Positions 33,162 to 42,428 of a stretch of DNA of 64,000 nt are shown here, piece by piece (within the stretch, counting starts at the first letter, position 1; the number at the start of each line of letters is the position of its first letter). Source of the DNA: Heracleum sosnowskyi (Eukaryota; Streptophyta; Magnoliopsida; Apiales; Apiaceae); NCBI GenBank assembly GCA_030848705.1, contig CM061236.1, positions 64,995,481-65,059,480 of the forward strand, in the 5' to 3' direction. The notes below the pieces were generated by a model, which saw only the letters and a list, made by a program, of their open reading frames with translations, searched no databases and was not told the DNA's origin. The translations under genes were made by a program, and so were the position numbers.

Positions 33162-34490
33162 TGAAAGGCATATGTCTAGTCCTATTTGTAAACACCGAGG
33201 ATTCTACTCAACTTTAATTAAGATGTAATAAGTAAATAATAAAAATCATATGTCACAGGAATCTCAGAAGATTATATCTGTCAAAGAATGAAGATTAAAG
33301 TCATCTACAGACTTGAAGTGATTCTACATTGAAAGAAGCTCAATTTATTGATCAAGCCTCAATGAAGTATTCAAGCTCAGTGGATTTATTAAAGTGACGG
33401 AGATTTCAAGTGGTGACAGAAAAAGATACTGGTTACGGAGTTCTTGAATGAGAAGGAAGTGAATCACTGCTTAAAGTCAAATTGATAAAGAACAGACATT
33501 GTCGTTAGTCACTCATGAACCAGACAGTGCATCGAGTGTCAACGTACTATTGTGTTTGTTATTTATCTAAGTTTTAAGTGATTCTGGAATTAATTGAGAA
33601 GGCAACTAATTCTATTTATTCTCTTATAAATAATTAATATTATTAAGTATATTATTTATTAAATTAATTCTGCAAAGAATTAATTTAATACATAATTTAT
33701 TTAGTTAATTATTTAAATTAGAATTAAAATGAACTAGGAAGACTTAGATTTAAACTAGGAAGACTCTGTTTTTTAAACTAGGAAGACTCACAAGTGAGTC
33801 TTCCCGATTGTCTTCCTAGAGCAAATCTCAGTCTTCCCGATTGTCTTCCATGTACAATGGTTGTTTTCCCGATAGTCTTCCAAGGCCAAAATCATTGTAT
33901 TCCTGCAAGTCTTCCAAGGTTTAATTCATTTCTGTTGAAAGTGGATGGCACGTGAAGGATTTAAAAAGAAATGCAAGTGATATAAATACAAGGCAGTGGA
34001 CTTAAAGAAAAACACAGATCATTACATTCATACAGAAGCAAAAAGGCACAGCAACAAATATTTTCATTTCTCTGTCTTTACTTCTTCCTCAACTGCAAAG
34101 CATTAACTTTCTTCAGGAGAATTAATTCTTGTTTGGTTCATAACATTTAATTCATAGGAACTGATTCTCTTGTACTGCTTTAGCTTTCTAGCGGATCATA
34201 ATCCCTAGATTTTATATCGAACTACTTTTTAGTATTCGATCCTTTTTATTACAAAAATAGATAAATTCATGTCGAATTTATTCTAGATTTGTTTTATCAA
34301 GTTCTTTGTAATCAGTGATCAGAATTGTAACACCCTTCAAGTTTAATAGAGTTTTATTTAACTTAAATATTGTTTCAGATTTATTCCGCACTAATTTGTT
34401 CTAAACAGTTAAATCATTTAAAGGACAAATTCGATAAAATGGTATAGTTTGTATTCAACTCCCCTTCTACAAACTTATCAGGACCTAACA
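33162..34490 (+). repeat. 3' LTR of the SIRE-type element
   Basis: 1329 bp, same length as the 5' LTR, about 12 substitutions by eye. It is followed by CATTT (34491-34495), the second copy of the target duplication, and then by viral sequence of the left arm. Confidence 0.95.
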
Positions 34491-34938
34491 CATTTTACTA
34501 TTCTTTTTGGACTTACTATTTGGAACACTATTCATTAATACTATTCACTATTCACTTTACTATTTTAAGTTGATTTTTACTATTCAAGTTTAAATTTTCC
34601 GATTCTAAGTTTTCCTTGAGTTTAGAATTGTTAGTTTTATGATTATAGTGTTTGTAACTATTAGTAATGATTATTGTAATAGTTGTTGTAATAGTGTCGT
34701 AACAGTAATACCGATAATATACACTGTTGCGACACTATTACAACAACTATTACAATAATCATTACTAATAGTTACAAACACTATAATCATAAAACTAACA
34801 ATTCTAAACTCAAGAATCTGAAAACTTAGAATCGGAAAATACAAGCTAGAAATAGTAAAAATCAACTTAAAATAGTAATAGTGAATAGTGAATAGTATAA
34901 TGAATAGTATTTTGAATAGTAAGTCTACTAGAAATAGT
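34491..34938. repeat. Central palindrome joining the two viral arms
   Basis: 34491-34706 and 34723-34938 are inverted copies with few mismatches (two indels of about 4-6 bases). The innermost stem is GTGTCGTAACAGT against ACTGTTGCGACAC, with a 16-base loop at 34707-34722. The left half continues in inverted register at 21250 across the SIRE insertion. It is the head-to-head junction of the two viral genomes and may also include the viral leader hairpin. Several GAATAGT heptamers lie near its outer ends. Confidence 0.88.
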
Positions 34939-34977
34939 ATTTTAAATAGTAAAAAATTATATATCAGTTAACTAAAA

Positions 34978-35070
34978 ATGAGAGCACCTAATAGGCTTAA
35001 GACTATAATAAGAAACCAAATGAAATTTAAAATAATTACAATCTTACTAATACAGATAAATAAAAATTAA
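34978..35070 (+). pseudogene. Small viral ORF 1, right arm, shortened
   Basis: MRAPNRLKTIIRNQMKFKII at the start, conserved with 21182-21036 on the left. It ends after 30 codons because the sequence then jumps toward ORF 3; about 340 bp (the rest of ORF 1 and all of ORF 2) is missing relative to the left arm. Confidence 0.5.
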
Positions 35071-35076
35071 GATAGA

Positions 35077-35346
35077 ATGAATAATAATTATTGGATAGAT
35101 CCAAATGCTATAAGAAGAAAATCTAAAAGATCAAAATATTTCCTATCATCTCAGAATAAATTAAAACAAGATATAGAAAGAATGAAAGAAAAAATAGATG
35201 CAATAAATTGGACAAATGATACTTTAATAGAAAAGAAAAGATTATATTTAGAATTAGGAAAAGTAATAGAAATATTTGAAAATAGTAATGAAAGAATAAA
35301 ATGGTATAGAGAAGATTTCTTAGAAAAAGCAAATTTAACAGGATAA
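35077..35346 (+). CDS. Small viral ORF 3 (89 codons), right arm
   Basis: MNNNYWIDPNAIRRKSKRSK to FLEKANLTG, the uninterrupted homologue of 20705-20436. Conservation of both ends and of length between arms argues for selection while the virus was active. The stop (TAA) is one base before the ATG of the next ORF. Confidence 0.65.
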   Translation: MNNNYWIDPNAIRRKSKRSKYFLSSQNKLKQDIERMKEKIDAINWTNDTLIEKKRLYLELGKVIEIFENSNERIKWYREDFLEKANLTG

Positions 35347-35347
35347 C

Positions 35348-35551
35348 ATGGAAAGAGATTACTCACAATCTTATTTTAAAAATAAAGTTTTAGTAATAAA
35401 CAAGGTTAAGAGAATATTTAAAAAGATAGAAAGATATGAAAATTATAAAAATATGATAATAACTAACAATCATAATATAAATGATAAAGAAATTGCTATA
35501 GAATTATGTAATGAATATATACAAGAAAAGAAAAATAAAGCAGGAAAATAA
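35348..35551 (+). CDS. Right-arm-specific short ORF (67 codons)
   Basis: ATG at 35348, one base after the preceding stop: MERDYSQSYFKNKVLVINKV, Lys-rich and helical, ending in KKNKAGK. Uninterrupted. It occupies the place where the left arm begins its movement protein. No family recognised. Confidence 0.5.
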   Translation: MERDYSQSYFKNKVLVINKVKRIFKKIERYENYKNMIITNNHNINDKEIAIELCNEYIQEKKNKAGK

Positions 35552-35579
35552 GTGAAATTTATTTTCAATAAAAATTATA

Positions 35580-35894
35580 ATGACTTATAAAGATCCTAAT
35601 ACAGGAGAAAGAAGATTATGTAAAAAATTAGATTTAATAATAGGAAATTTTACAGACCAACAATTTGAAATTATTATGACAAATCATAGTTATATGAAGA
35701 GAGGTTTTAAAATAATAAAATATTCAGAACAAAAATTATATAAAATTGATAAATTAATAAAAGAAATAGAGTCATATAATATTAAGCAAAATCAAGAATA
35801 TTTCAAGTATTTATGTAGAAGAGTAGAAATAGAAAAACTAATAATTAATAAATATAAAGAAAACCTATTACAAGAAATTAATTTAACAGTATAA
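35580..35894 (+). CDS. Right-arm-specific short ORF (104 codons), probable paralogue of ORF 3
   Basis: MTYKDPNTGERRLCKKLDLI at the start and ENLLQEINLTV at the end. It shares with ORF 3 the DPN...RR...K beginning and the Leu-Leu...NLT ending, and a similar helical middle, suggesting duplication of ORF 3. Uninterrupted. 28 bases after the previous stop and 22 before the coiled-coil/capsid ORF. Absent from the left arm. Confidence 0.5.
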   Translation: MTYKDPNTGERRLCKKLDLIIGNFTDQQFEIIMTNHSYMKRGFKIIKYSEQKLYKIDKLIKEIESYNIKQNQEYFKYLCRRVEIEKLIINKYKENLLQEINLTV

Positions 35895-35916
35895 AATAAT
35901 TTAAGAAAATTTTAAA

Positions 35917-37150
35917 ATGTCTATACAAGAACACAGTATAATAACATTTCTTAAAAAACATGGGAAAGAAATTTTAGATAAAGAAAGAAATAAATATGAG
36001 CCAATAAAACAAGAAAAGAAAGAAGAAGAGATAAATAATAGTAAATATTATAATGAATTAGAAAAATTAAGAAAGGAAAACATTAGTTTAAAAGCTAATA
36101 CTAATATGGAATGGCTAACTAAATATAAATTTTATAAAGATAAATATAAAACCCAAAAGAAAGAATTAAAACAAACTAAATTAGAAATTATACAAGTTAA
36201 AGAGAAAGTAACAAATTTAAAGGAAGAAATAAACCAACTAAAAGAAATATTAATTAAAATAAAAGGAAAAGAAATAATAGATACTCAAGACAAAAGTAAT
36301 GAAATAAAAAATAAATTAAAAACTAAAATAGAAAGTAGTGATACTGAAAATGAAGAAGAATCAAAAGGAATAAAGTTTATAGAAGAATCTGAAGATAATA
36401 AACATGAAATAATAATAAAAGAAAATGAAGAAATTTTTGAAGTTTTGACAAAAATGAAAAATGTTTATGCTAGGATAGAAGAAGATGAAAATGATATAAA
36501 AAGTGAAATAGAAGAAGAAAGTTCTTATAGAAAATCAGATAATGAAATAGATTCGGATAATATAGTAAATGAAGATGCAGATGATTATCCAGAACAAGAA
36601 ATAAGAGATCAAATAATACTTGAAAAAGAAAATAAAATTTCATCTCATATACCTATAGGACAACAAGAGTAAGTCCAAGATTTTATAGGATCAGTAACCC
36701 AAGGAATTAATATACATGGATATTTCTTAGACTTAGATAATATTTATGATGAACAAGAAATAAGTAGAAGAATAAAAGATTGGAATTTAGGAATGTATAT
36801 AGCATTTATGAATTCAAAAGAAAAAGAAGATTTAGAATATGTTTTTGAATTAATATCTAAAACAATAATAGGAAAGGCCGCCTTTTGGATAGAAAATATT
36901 GCTTATGAGTTAAAACAACAAGCAGCAAATTATGCTAATTCATGGAAAGATATGTTAAACATGTTTGATATTATATTAAAAAGAGAATTTTTAGGAGAAA
37001 GATGGTTTGTAGCCCATATGGCAGAAAGAAAAATAGAAATAATAATGAATCAATGTTGTAAAATTAATAAATTACCAGAATATACTATAAGCTTTACTAA
37101 ATTCTTTTATGAAGCTAGATTTTTACCTGGAAAGTATAATATATCAACAG
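35917..37150 (+). pseudogene. Coiled-coil and capsid-like protein, right arm
   Basis: ATG at 35917 gives MSIQEHSIITFLKKHGKEIL. Residues 40-125 form a strong Lys/Glu coiled coil, followed by an acidic stretch. A TAA at 36670-36672 interrupts it, and the same frame continues with VQDFIGSVTQGINIHGYFLD and a capsid-like core (DMLNMFDIILKREFLGERWF near 36960). A frameshift near 37125 ends it. Caulimovirid capsid proteins have a similar acidic N-terminus followed by a core and a CCHC knuckle. Expected role: virion shell. Confidence 0.68.
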
Positions 37151-37830
37151 CTTGATCATTTACCTACACCCTATAATACTGAAATATCTAAAGAATATAC
37201 TAATTTAGAACCAAAAGAAAATACATTAGGAGAAAGGATTAGATTATTAAGAGCTTATTTAATGCGAAAATGTGAAGATTATAGATTACAACAATCAATT
37301 AAAAAGGATAAAAAAGACAGGATTAAGAGAAATATGTGGATTCACAGAAAGAAAATTAGTATTCAGATGTGATAATGATAAGTATAAAAAACCAAAAATC
37401 TATAAAAAAAAACATTATAAAAAACAAAATTATAATAATCAAGAAAATTATTATAATCAGAATAAACCTTATAGACCCTATAAATCATATAATAACAGGT
37501 TTAAAAGAAGAAAATTTAGACGATATAAAAATACCCCAGAAAATAGAGAAAAATTCAAATATAGAAGAAAATTTAGAAAAAGGAAATATATAAAACCAGT
37601 AAATGAAGATAATAATAAAAATGATAAAATAATAGATTGTAAATGTTGGAATTGTAACGAAAAAGGTCATTATGCTAATAAATGTCCAAAGTTAAAAGAA
37701 AAAGGAGTAAAATATGTAAATAGCACAGAATTTATTATGAAATTAGAATATATAAAAGAAGAAAATAATAATTGGTATAATAATGAAGATTTCTATATAA
37801 GTGAAACAGAACCTGAAGATATAAGTTATA
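37109..37830 (+). pseudogene. Basic segment and CCHC zinc knuckle of the viral capsid region, right arm
   Basis: Read in two frames with shifts near 37125 and 37310. Very rich in Lys, Arg, Tyr and Asn (KKHYKKQNYNNQENYYNQNK), then the knuckle CWNCNEKGHYANKC near 37645-37686, the RNA-binding motif of caulimovirid coat proteins. It continues in the same frame into the protease. The left arm has the same segment at 14970-14548. Confidence 0.75.
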
Positions 37831-37839
37831 TAGAAGAAA

Positions 37840-38459
37840 TGAATAATAAAAGAGTGAATAAAATGGTAGCTATATATATAGAAGCAAGTGTAAAATATAA
37901 ACCTAATGAATATATTAAACAAAAGATGTTTATAGATAGTGGAGCAGATATTTGTTTAGCTAAAAAAGAAGTATTAGCTCAACATAGATGGAAAAGAACA
38001 AAAACCCATAAAATTAGAGTAACAGGATTTAATGAGCATATGAAAGAATTAGATATAGTAGCAGAAAATGTAAGATTTATATTAAATAAACCAAGATTTA
38101 GATTACCTATAGTATACCAAGAAGATAATATGAAACAGAAGATTATATTAGGAAATAATTTTCTAGATTCATTTAAAACGCAAGTAATAAAATATAATAC
38201 TATAAGTTTATTAACACCTTGTGATAAATGGATAATATTAAACAGAGTAATACCAGTAAAATCCCTTAGAATTAATAATATAATAAAAGAAAGAGAACAT
38301 AACTTGGTAATATTAAAACAGAAATATCTAGAGTTATTAAAGATAAATTTTGGAGAAAATCCGATGAGTTTATGGGAAAAAGAAAAAGTTTATGCAGAAA
38401 TCAAATTAATAAATCCTAATGAAGTAGTAAGAAATAGGCCTATAAGAAACAGTTGGTAA
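37840..38459 (+). pseudogene. Viral aspartic protease and start of the RT polyprotein, right arm
   Basis: Retropepsin signature MFIDSGADICLAKKEVL near 37930 with intact DSG, and IILGNNFLDSF near 38150 as the second conserved strand. About 60 residues of linker follow. The frame ends at TAA 38457-38459 in RPIRNSW, where 30-40 residues of the RT fingers that normally precede IDYRELNKKT appear to be deleted. It would process the viral polyprotein. Absent from the left arm. Confidence 0.8.
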
Positions 38460-39007
38460 TAGACTATAGAGAATTAAATAAAAAGACGATATTTGATGGA
38501 TATTTTTTACCATATAAAAGAAATTTAATTAATAGATTAGTTAACAAGAAATGGTTTAGTAAATTTGATTGTAAAAGTGGTTTCTGGCAAATTAAACTTA
38601 CTAAAGAATCAAGAATATTAACAGCTTTTAGTGTACCCGAAGGACAATATGAATGGATAGTATTACCATTTGGATTAATGAATGCACCTCAAATATTTCA
38701 GAGAAGAATGGATAAAATATTTAGAAATATGAACGAATTTTGCATAGTTTATATAGATGATATATTAATTTTTAGTGATACTTTAGCAAACCATATAAAA
38801 CATTTAGAATTATTTATTCAAATTATTAGAAAGCATGGTATATTATTATCAGAAAAGAAATCAGAAATATTTGAAAATAAAATAGAATATTTACGATATA
38901 TTATAGATTCTGAAGGAGTCCAATTACAAGAACACATAGCTACTAAAATAAAGAATTTCAAAGAAACATTAGAGAATAAAAATAAGTACAACAATTTTCA
39001 GGGATAA
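38453..39007 (+). pseudogene. Viral reverse transcriptase, right arm
   Basis: VIDYRELNKKT, KFDCKSGFWQIKL (first catalytic Asp), AFSVPEGQYEWIVLPFGL, NAPQIFQRRMD and YIDDILIFS near 38750 (catalytic pair) are the classic caulimovirid RT boxes; HGILLSEKKSEIF follows. It lies in a different frame from the protease because of the deletion near 38450, and leaves frame again near 38990. All catalytic acids of this domain are present, but the fingers are incomplete. Confidence 0.88.
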
Positions 39008-39585
39008 TTAATTATGCCTCAGATTATATAAAAGATTTACCAAAACTTAGAAAATCCCTTCAAGAATTAATAAAAAAGAATAAAAAATTTGATTGGAAAC
39101 AAGAGCATACAGATGCGATTAAATTATTAAAAACTAAAGTAGAAAATTTACCAAAATTAAGATTACCTAAAGATGATGATCATCTAGAATTATATACTGA
39201 TGCCAGTAATATAGGTTGGGGAGCAGTATTAATAGCTTTTGAAAAAGAAGATGTAGATAAAGAAAAACCTTTAATATGTGGATATGGAGCTGGAACATGG
39301 AAGAATAGTGAGAAAAATTATCATATAAATGAAAAAGAATTATTAGATGTAAAGTTAGGAATTAAAAGATTTCATTATCATTTACTTCCTGTAAAATTTA
39401 TTGTAAGAACTGATAATACTCAAGTACGATCATTTATAGTTAATAAAATTGATCCTCTACCAGAATTAAACAAAAGAAGAAAATGGCAATCATTTTTTAG
39501 CTGTTATGATTTTGTTATTAAAAATATATCAGGTACTAAGAATATTCTTGCAGATTTTCTTAGCAGAGAATATGGAAATAAATAA
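38992..39585 (+). pseudogene. Viral RNase H, right arm (open frame without ATG)
   Basis: An unbroken frame of about 195 codons that has no ATG, GTG or TTG. GIINYASDYIKDLPKL is the RT-RNase H connection. Catalytic acids are in ELYTDASNIGWGAVL, NEKELLDV, RTDNTQVRSF and NILADFLSREYG. It ends at TAA 39583-39585 and overlaps the start of the downstream ORF by 14 bases. Only its last 15 or so codons survive in the left arm scar. Confidence 0.85.
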
Positions 39586-40504
39586 TACTACTCAGCAGAT
39601 GGAAGAAATTTTATTAGAAATCAAGAAGAAAAATGGCCAAATAACAGCCTTGAGTCAAGATATAAATTCTCTTATCCAAAACCTTCAAGAAAAAATGAAA
39701 ATTATCAAAAACCTAGAAAAACCTCCAAACCATATTATAATGGCAAACATGGCAGGGTAAAATACCCAAGAGGAACCATTGAAGCTTTTGAAAAAAATAG
39801 TAAGTTATTATGATTATAAATCAAATAATACTATCCTCAGAAATGGAAAATATAGCAAATATCCAAGATATATTTGTAGAGAAATTGCAGATCCAATGAT
39901 AGTAAAAGATTTACTAAGATTTGGATTTATTGACAAAATTATGGTAGATGATACATTAGTAAGCATATCAAAATTACCATCTCTTATAGTAAAAAGTGTT
40001 GAAGCTATGAAGGAATTGTATGAACCATGAGGAACCTATGGAATACAGGTATTTGATGCTTGTACCGATTTAACAGGTTATCCCATAATAATATGTCAAA
40101 TATTCAGGGCTGAGAGGAATACAAAAATAGAATGAGTAAATACAAGTTTGAAGATTCATATGCCATGCAATTTAGAACAATTTCAAGAATGGATTTGCAT
40201 CAAAAGAGCAAGTGGAATAGAATTTATAAAATCCAAATTGGAAGATCTTATCAATGAAGGAAAAACATGCGTAATAGGATGCGGAAAAGGAGGAGATGTT
40301 GAAGACATATTAACTTTCTATACTAATAATGATGTTTTAAATACAGATATTTCCAAACTAATAGAAATGCATTCCAGAGTATCAGGTTTAAAAGACAACC
40401 ATTCTCCAACAACAAGGAAGATATACCAGGAGATGACAAATTGGATAAAGGAGGAAACCAATAATAGCCTCGAAAGATCCAGCAAAGAAAGAAGAAGGAT
40501 GTGA
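39572..40504 (+). pseudogene. Viral downstream ORF, right arm, broken
   Basis: ATG at 39572 gives MEINNTTQQMEEILLEIKKK. Homologous to the intact left copy (14296-13280) throughout: DYKSNNTILRNGKYSKYPRY, GIQVFDACTDLTG, CVIGCGKGGDVEDILTFY. It has stops at 39758, 40028 and 40133, an internal deletion near 39735 and a shifted C-terminus after about 40435. The ATG overlaps the end of RNase H, a coupling often seen between pararetrovirus genes. Function unknown. Confidence 0.72.
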
Positions 40505-40518
40505 AAATTCTATATATC

Positions 40519-40801
40519 TTAGGCCCAATGTAAAAATTGGTGACCTAAATGTAATATTTATAACTCTACGGCCCAATGAATAATTGGTGATTGTAGTATA
40601 TTAGCAATGATCATACGGCCCAATTAAAGTTGGTGACTGTATAAATAAAAGCCATAATAGCCATGAGGATACGGCCCAATGAAAATTGGTGACTGTATAA
40701 ATAAAAGCCATAATAGCCATGAAGATACGGCCCAATAAAAATTGGTGACTGTATAAATATTAGCAATGAGGATACGACCCAATGAAAATTGGTGACTGTA
40801 A
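40519..40801 (+). repeat. Array of six covarying hairpins, right arm
   Basis: Six units with the same design as 12892-13255: outer stem, C opposite TGA, CCAAT/ATTGG inner stem and a GAAA-like loop. The first unit has TTAGG opposed to CCT and the second CTACGG/TTGTAG; the third has CCAAT against GTTGG, kept by wobble. Spacers contain AGCCATAATAGCCATGA or AGCAATGA. The order of variant stems mirrors that of the left arm, so the array predates the duplication or divergence of the arms. Confidence 0.83.
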
Positions 40802-41190
40802 AAAATATTCTTTCAAAATTTTTTTTATGCAGGAATTTCAAAAAAAAAAAAGAGATAAAAGACAACAAGGAAAAAGAAGAAGAAAAGATAGCAATCAAAA
40901 AGCAATATGAAGATATAAAGCAGGAAACAAATGGAATCTTATCATCAGAAAAAAGAAGACAAAGACAAATAGAAAAGAAGAAAAGACAGCATTACGAAGG
41001 AAGCACTATGAAGATAAAAGCAAATGGAATCCTATCATCAGATGAAGATAATGAATAAGAAGAAAAGAAGACAACTACAAAGAAAAGAAAAGACAGCACT
41101 ATAAAAGCAAAATCCTACCATTAGAAGAAAGGAAAGAAAGAAGGAAGAAGACAATAGAAGAGAAAGATGAAAAGACTAAAAGCAAACAGA
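40802..41190 (+). other. GA-rich tract upstream of the viral promoter, right arm
   Basis: Purine-rich DNA homologous to 12525-12890. The motif AATCYTAYCATCAGA recurs (40934, 41028), with a diverged copy near 41110. The frame 40789-41058 is a composition effect and only partly matches the frame on the left. Confidence 0.45.
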
Positions 41191-41335
41191 AAAAGAATCT
41201 GTATTATTGTAATAGTAACAAAACAGTAACAAAACCCCTCTATAAAAAGAGGAAATGTAATCAGTTAGAAGGTAGAACTCTTACGACTATCAATAAAATT
41301 CTCTCTTAGAAATATCTCTCTCTCTCTCTCAATAT
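41190..41335 (+). promoter_or_regulatory. Pregenomic RNA promoter and poly(A) signal, right arm
   Basis: CCTCTATAAAAAGAGG with TATA at 41241-41247, preceded by two TAGTAACAAAA-like repeats and followed by AATAAA at 41292-41297 and a (TC)n run. This mirrors 12400-12520 on the other strand. A TATA box followed within about 50 bases by a poly(A) signal is the caulimovirid layout for a terminally redundant genomic RNA. Confidence 0.72.
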
Positions 41336-41575
41336 GACCAGCTAAACCCCCTTTTCTACAACCCATAGTAGTAAGATTATATAATCTTATATATAGAAAT
41401 AATAAGGAAGACACATGGGAAATAAGTAACAAGCTCATTATAGCTATAATCAGAAAAGTCATGGAGCGGTTATGGTGGACGGGTGTAGTCCATGGAGAGT
41501 AAGACCTGATGGGAGCCCATAGACGAGGAAGTCGGAGAGGCATACCAAAGAAAATGCATTCCAAGTAAGCCGAAA
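41333..41575 (+). promoter_or_regulatory. Conserved viral leader block, right arm
   Basis: Nearly identical to the left arm block (12126-12400). Includes the 16-bp palindrome AAGATTATATAATCTT at 41373-41388. Non-coding. The conservation exceeds that of the coding regions. Confidence 0.65.
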
Positions 41576-41812
41576 CTACTCATGATTACTATGATTATAA
41601 ATATGATGCATGCTTGTTAATATCTTATCTAAGCTGTGTAATTTTGATTATTTGATTATTTAGATATATGAGATTATGTATATCTGAACCTAAAGGTTGT
41701 AGAATAATTCAAAAATGAATTCCGCCGTCATGTTAAAACACCAACATGAAAATATTAAAATTATTACTAAATATAGAAATAAAATTATAAACTTATATAA
41801 TTTATATCTATA

Positions 41813-42428
41813 TTCCTACCCTCTTCAGGGTTTAATAGATATAGGAACGATCCCCCAGAAATTGGTCCTCTCTTAGTACTTACAACATAAGTTCAGTTAT
41901 TGTGCCAGTATTTAGTTGAAACTAGACTTTACATGTTTTGAAACACTTTTGTCAATTTAACCTCTGGCAGACATGACAATTGACAATGCAGTAGATATAA
42001 TAAAAAAAATAGTCGAACTTTTTTATTTAAGTTGAAATAACTTTATTTTTGTGGTTTTAAAATCAAAACCGATCCGATCATAACTGAACTGAAGTTTTTG
42101 AAATCGAAAGATTTTCAATTTTAAAAATCAAGAATTTTCGATTTCGATTTCAATTTTATCCTAAAACCGTATCAATCTTTTATCCGTACTCTCCCCTAAT
42201 AATTATATGTGTACTTATGATAGGTACGGGATTAAACCATAAACTTTGTATAATTAAACTTTCCTAAAATCAACTCATTTCGACTTTTTCCTCTAAATTT
42301 CATACTTTTGAAAAATGACCTTAACTAGTTACTTGAGTTTAGGAAGATTTTCAATATATATTTATAAAAAGTTTAACTTATTCAAAAAATGTCACCAAAT
42401 TTTTTAGCTGAAAAACATTCTAATCTTG
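41813..42428. other. Intergenic AT-rich DNA right of the viral block
   Basis: No coding or element structure recognised. 41866-41884 is a 19-base near copy (17 of 19) of 11885-11903 in the same orientation, so the two outer ends of the viral block are bracketed by short direct repeats. Confidence 0.4.

Larger units (their letters stand above)
21256..34490 (+). mobile_element. SIRE-type Ty1/copia retrotransposon with a third ORF
   Basis: Two LTRs of 1329 bp (21256-22584, 33162-34490), TG...CA ends, primer site TGGTATCAGAGCC at 22587, polypurine tract GGGGGAGAT before the 3' LTR, and a perfect 5-bp target duplication CATTT (21251-21255, 34491-34495). Gag-pol is followed by a long extra ORF, as in the Sirevirus (SIRE/Maximus) lineage, and the LTR has the CAACCCCCCTTCTA 3' end common in that lineage. 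About 12 differences between LTRs by eye suggest a young insertion. All reading frames carry breaks. Confidence 0.95.
11905..34706 (-). mobile_element. Endogenous pararetrovirus, left arm (movement-protein-bearing copy), interrupted twice
   Basis: About 7.2 kb of viral sequence once the solo LTR (16183-18501) and the SIRE element (21256-34490) are discounted. Gene order on the minus strand from the hairpin: small ORFs, movement protein, degenerate retropepsin-like domain, two short ORFs, coiled coil/capsid/zinc knuckle, scar where protease-RT-RNase H should be, downstream ORF, hairpin array, promoter and leader. Homologous to the right arm (34723-41812) in opposite orientation. The order and motifs match Caulimoviridae; I cannot assign a genus. 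Confidence 0.82.
34723..41812 (+). mobile_element. Endogenous pararetrovirus, right arm (RT-bearing copy)
   Basis: About 7.1 kb in one piece. Order: leader, ORF 1, ORF 3, two right-arm-specific short ORFs, coiled coil/capsid, zinc knuckle, protease, RT, RNase H, downstream ORF, hairpin array, promoter, leader. No movement protein is visible. Homology with the left arm ends near 41812 (left equivalent near 11905). The complete set of PR-RT-RH without integrase or LTR, together with a CCHC capsid, fits Caulimoviridae. Most ORFs are broken by stops, so it is an old, inactive copy. Confidence 0.85.

Noticed and set aside
34491..34938. MicroRNA precursor
   Set aside because: Arms of more than 200 bp with near-perfect pairing and viral identity fit an inverted duplication better than a miRNA gene.
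11905..41812. Assignment to Florendovirus or another named genus
   Set aside because: Florendoviruses have one long first ORF, while this virus has several small ORFs before the movement protein. Without a tree of RT sequences no genus can be named.
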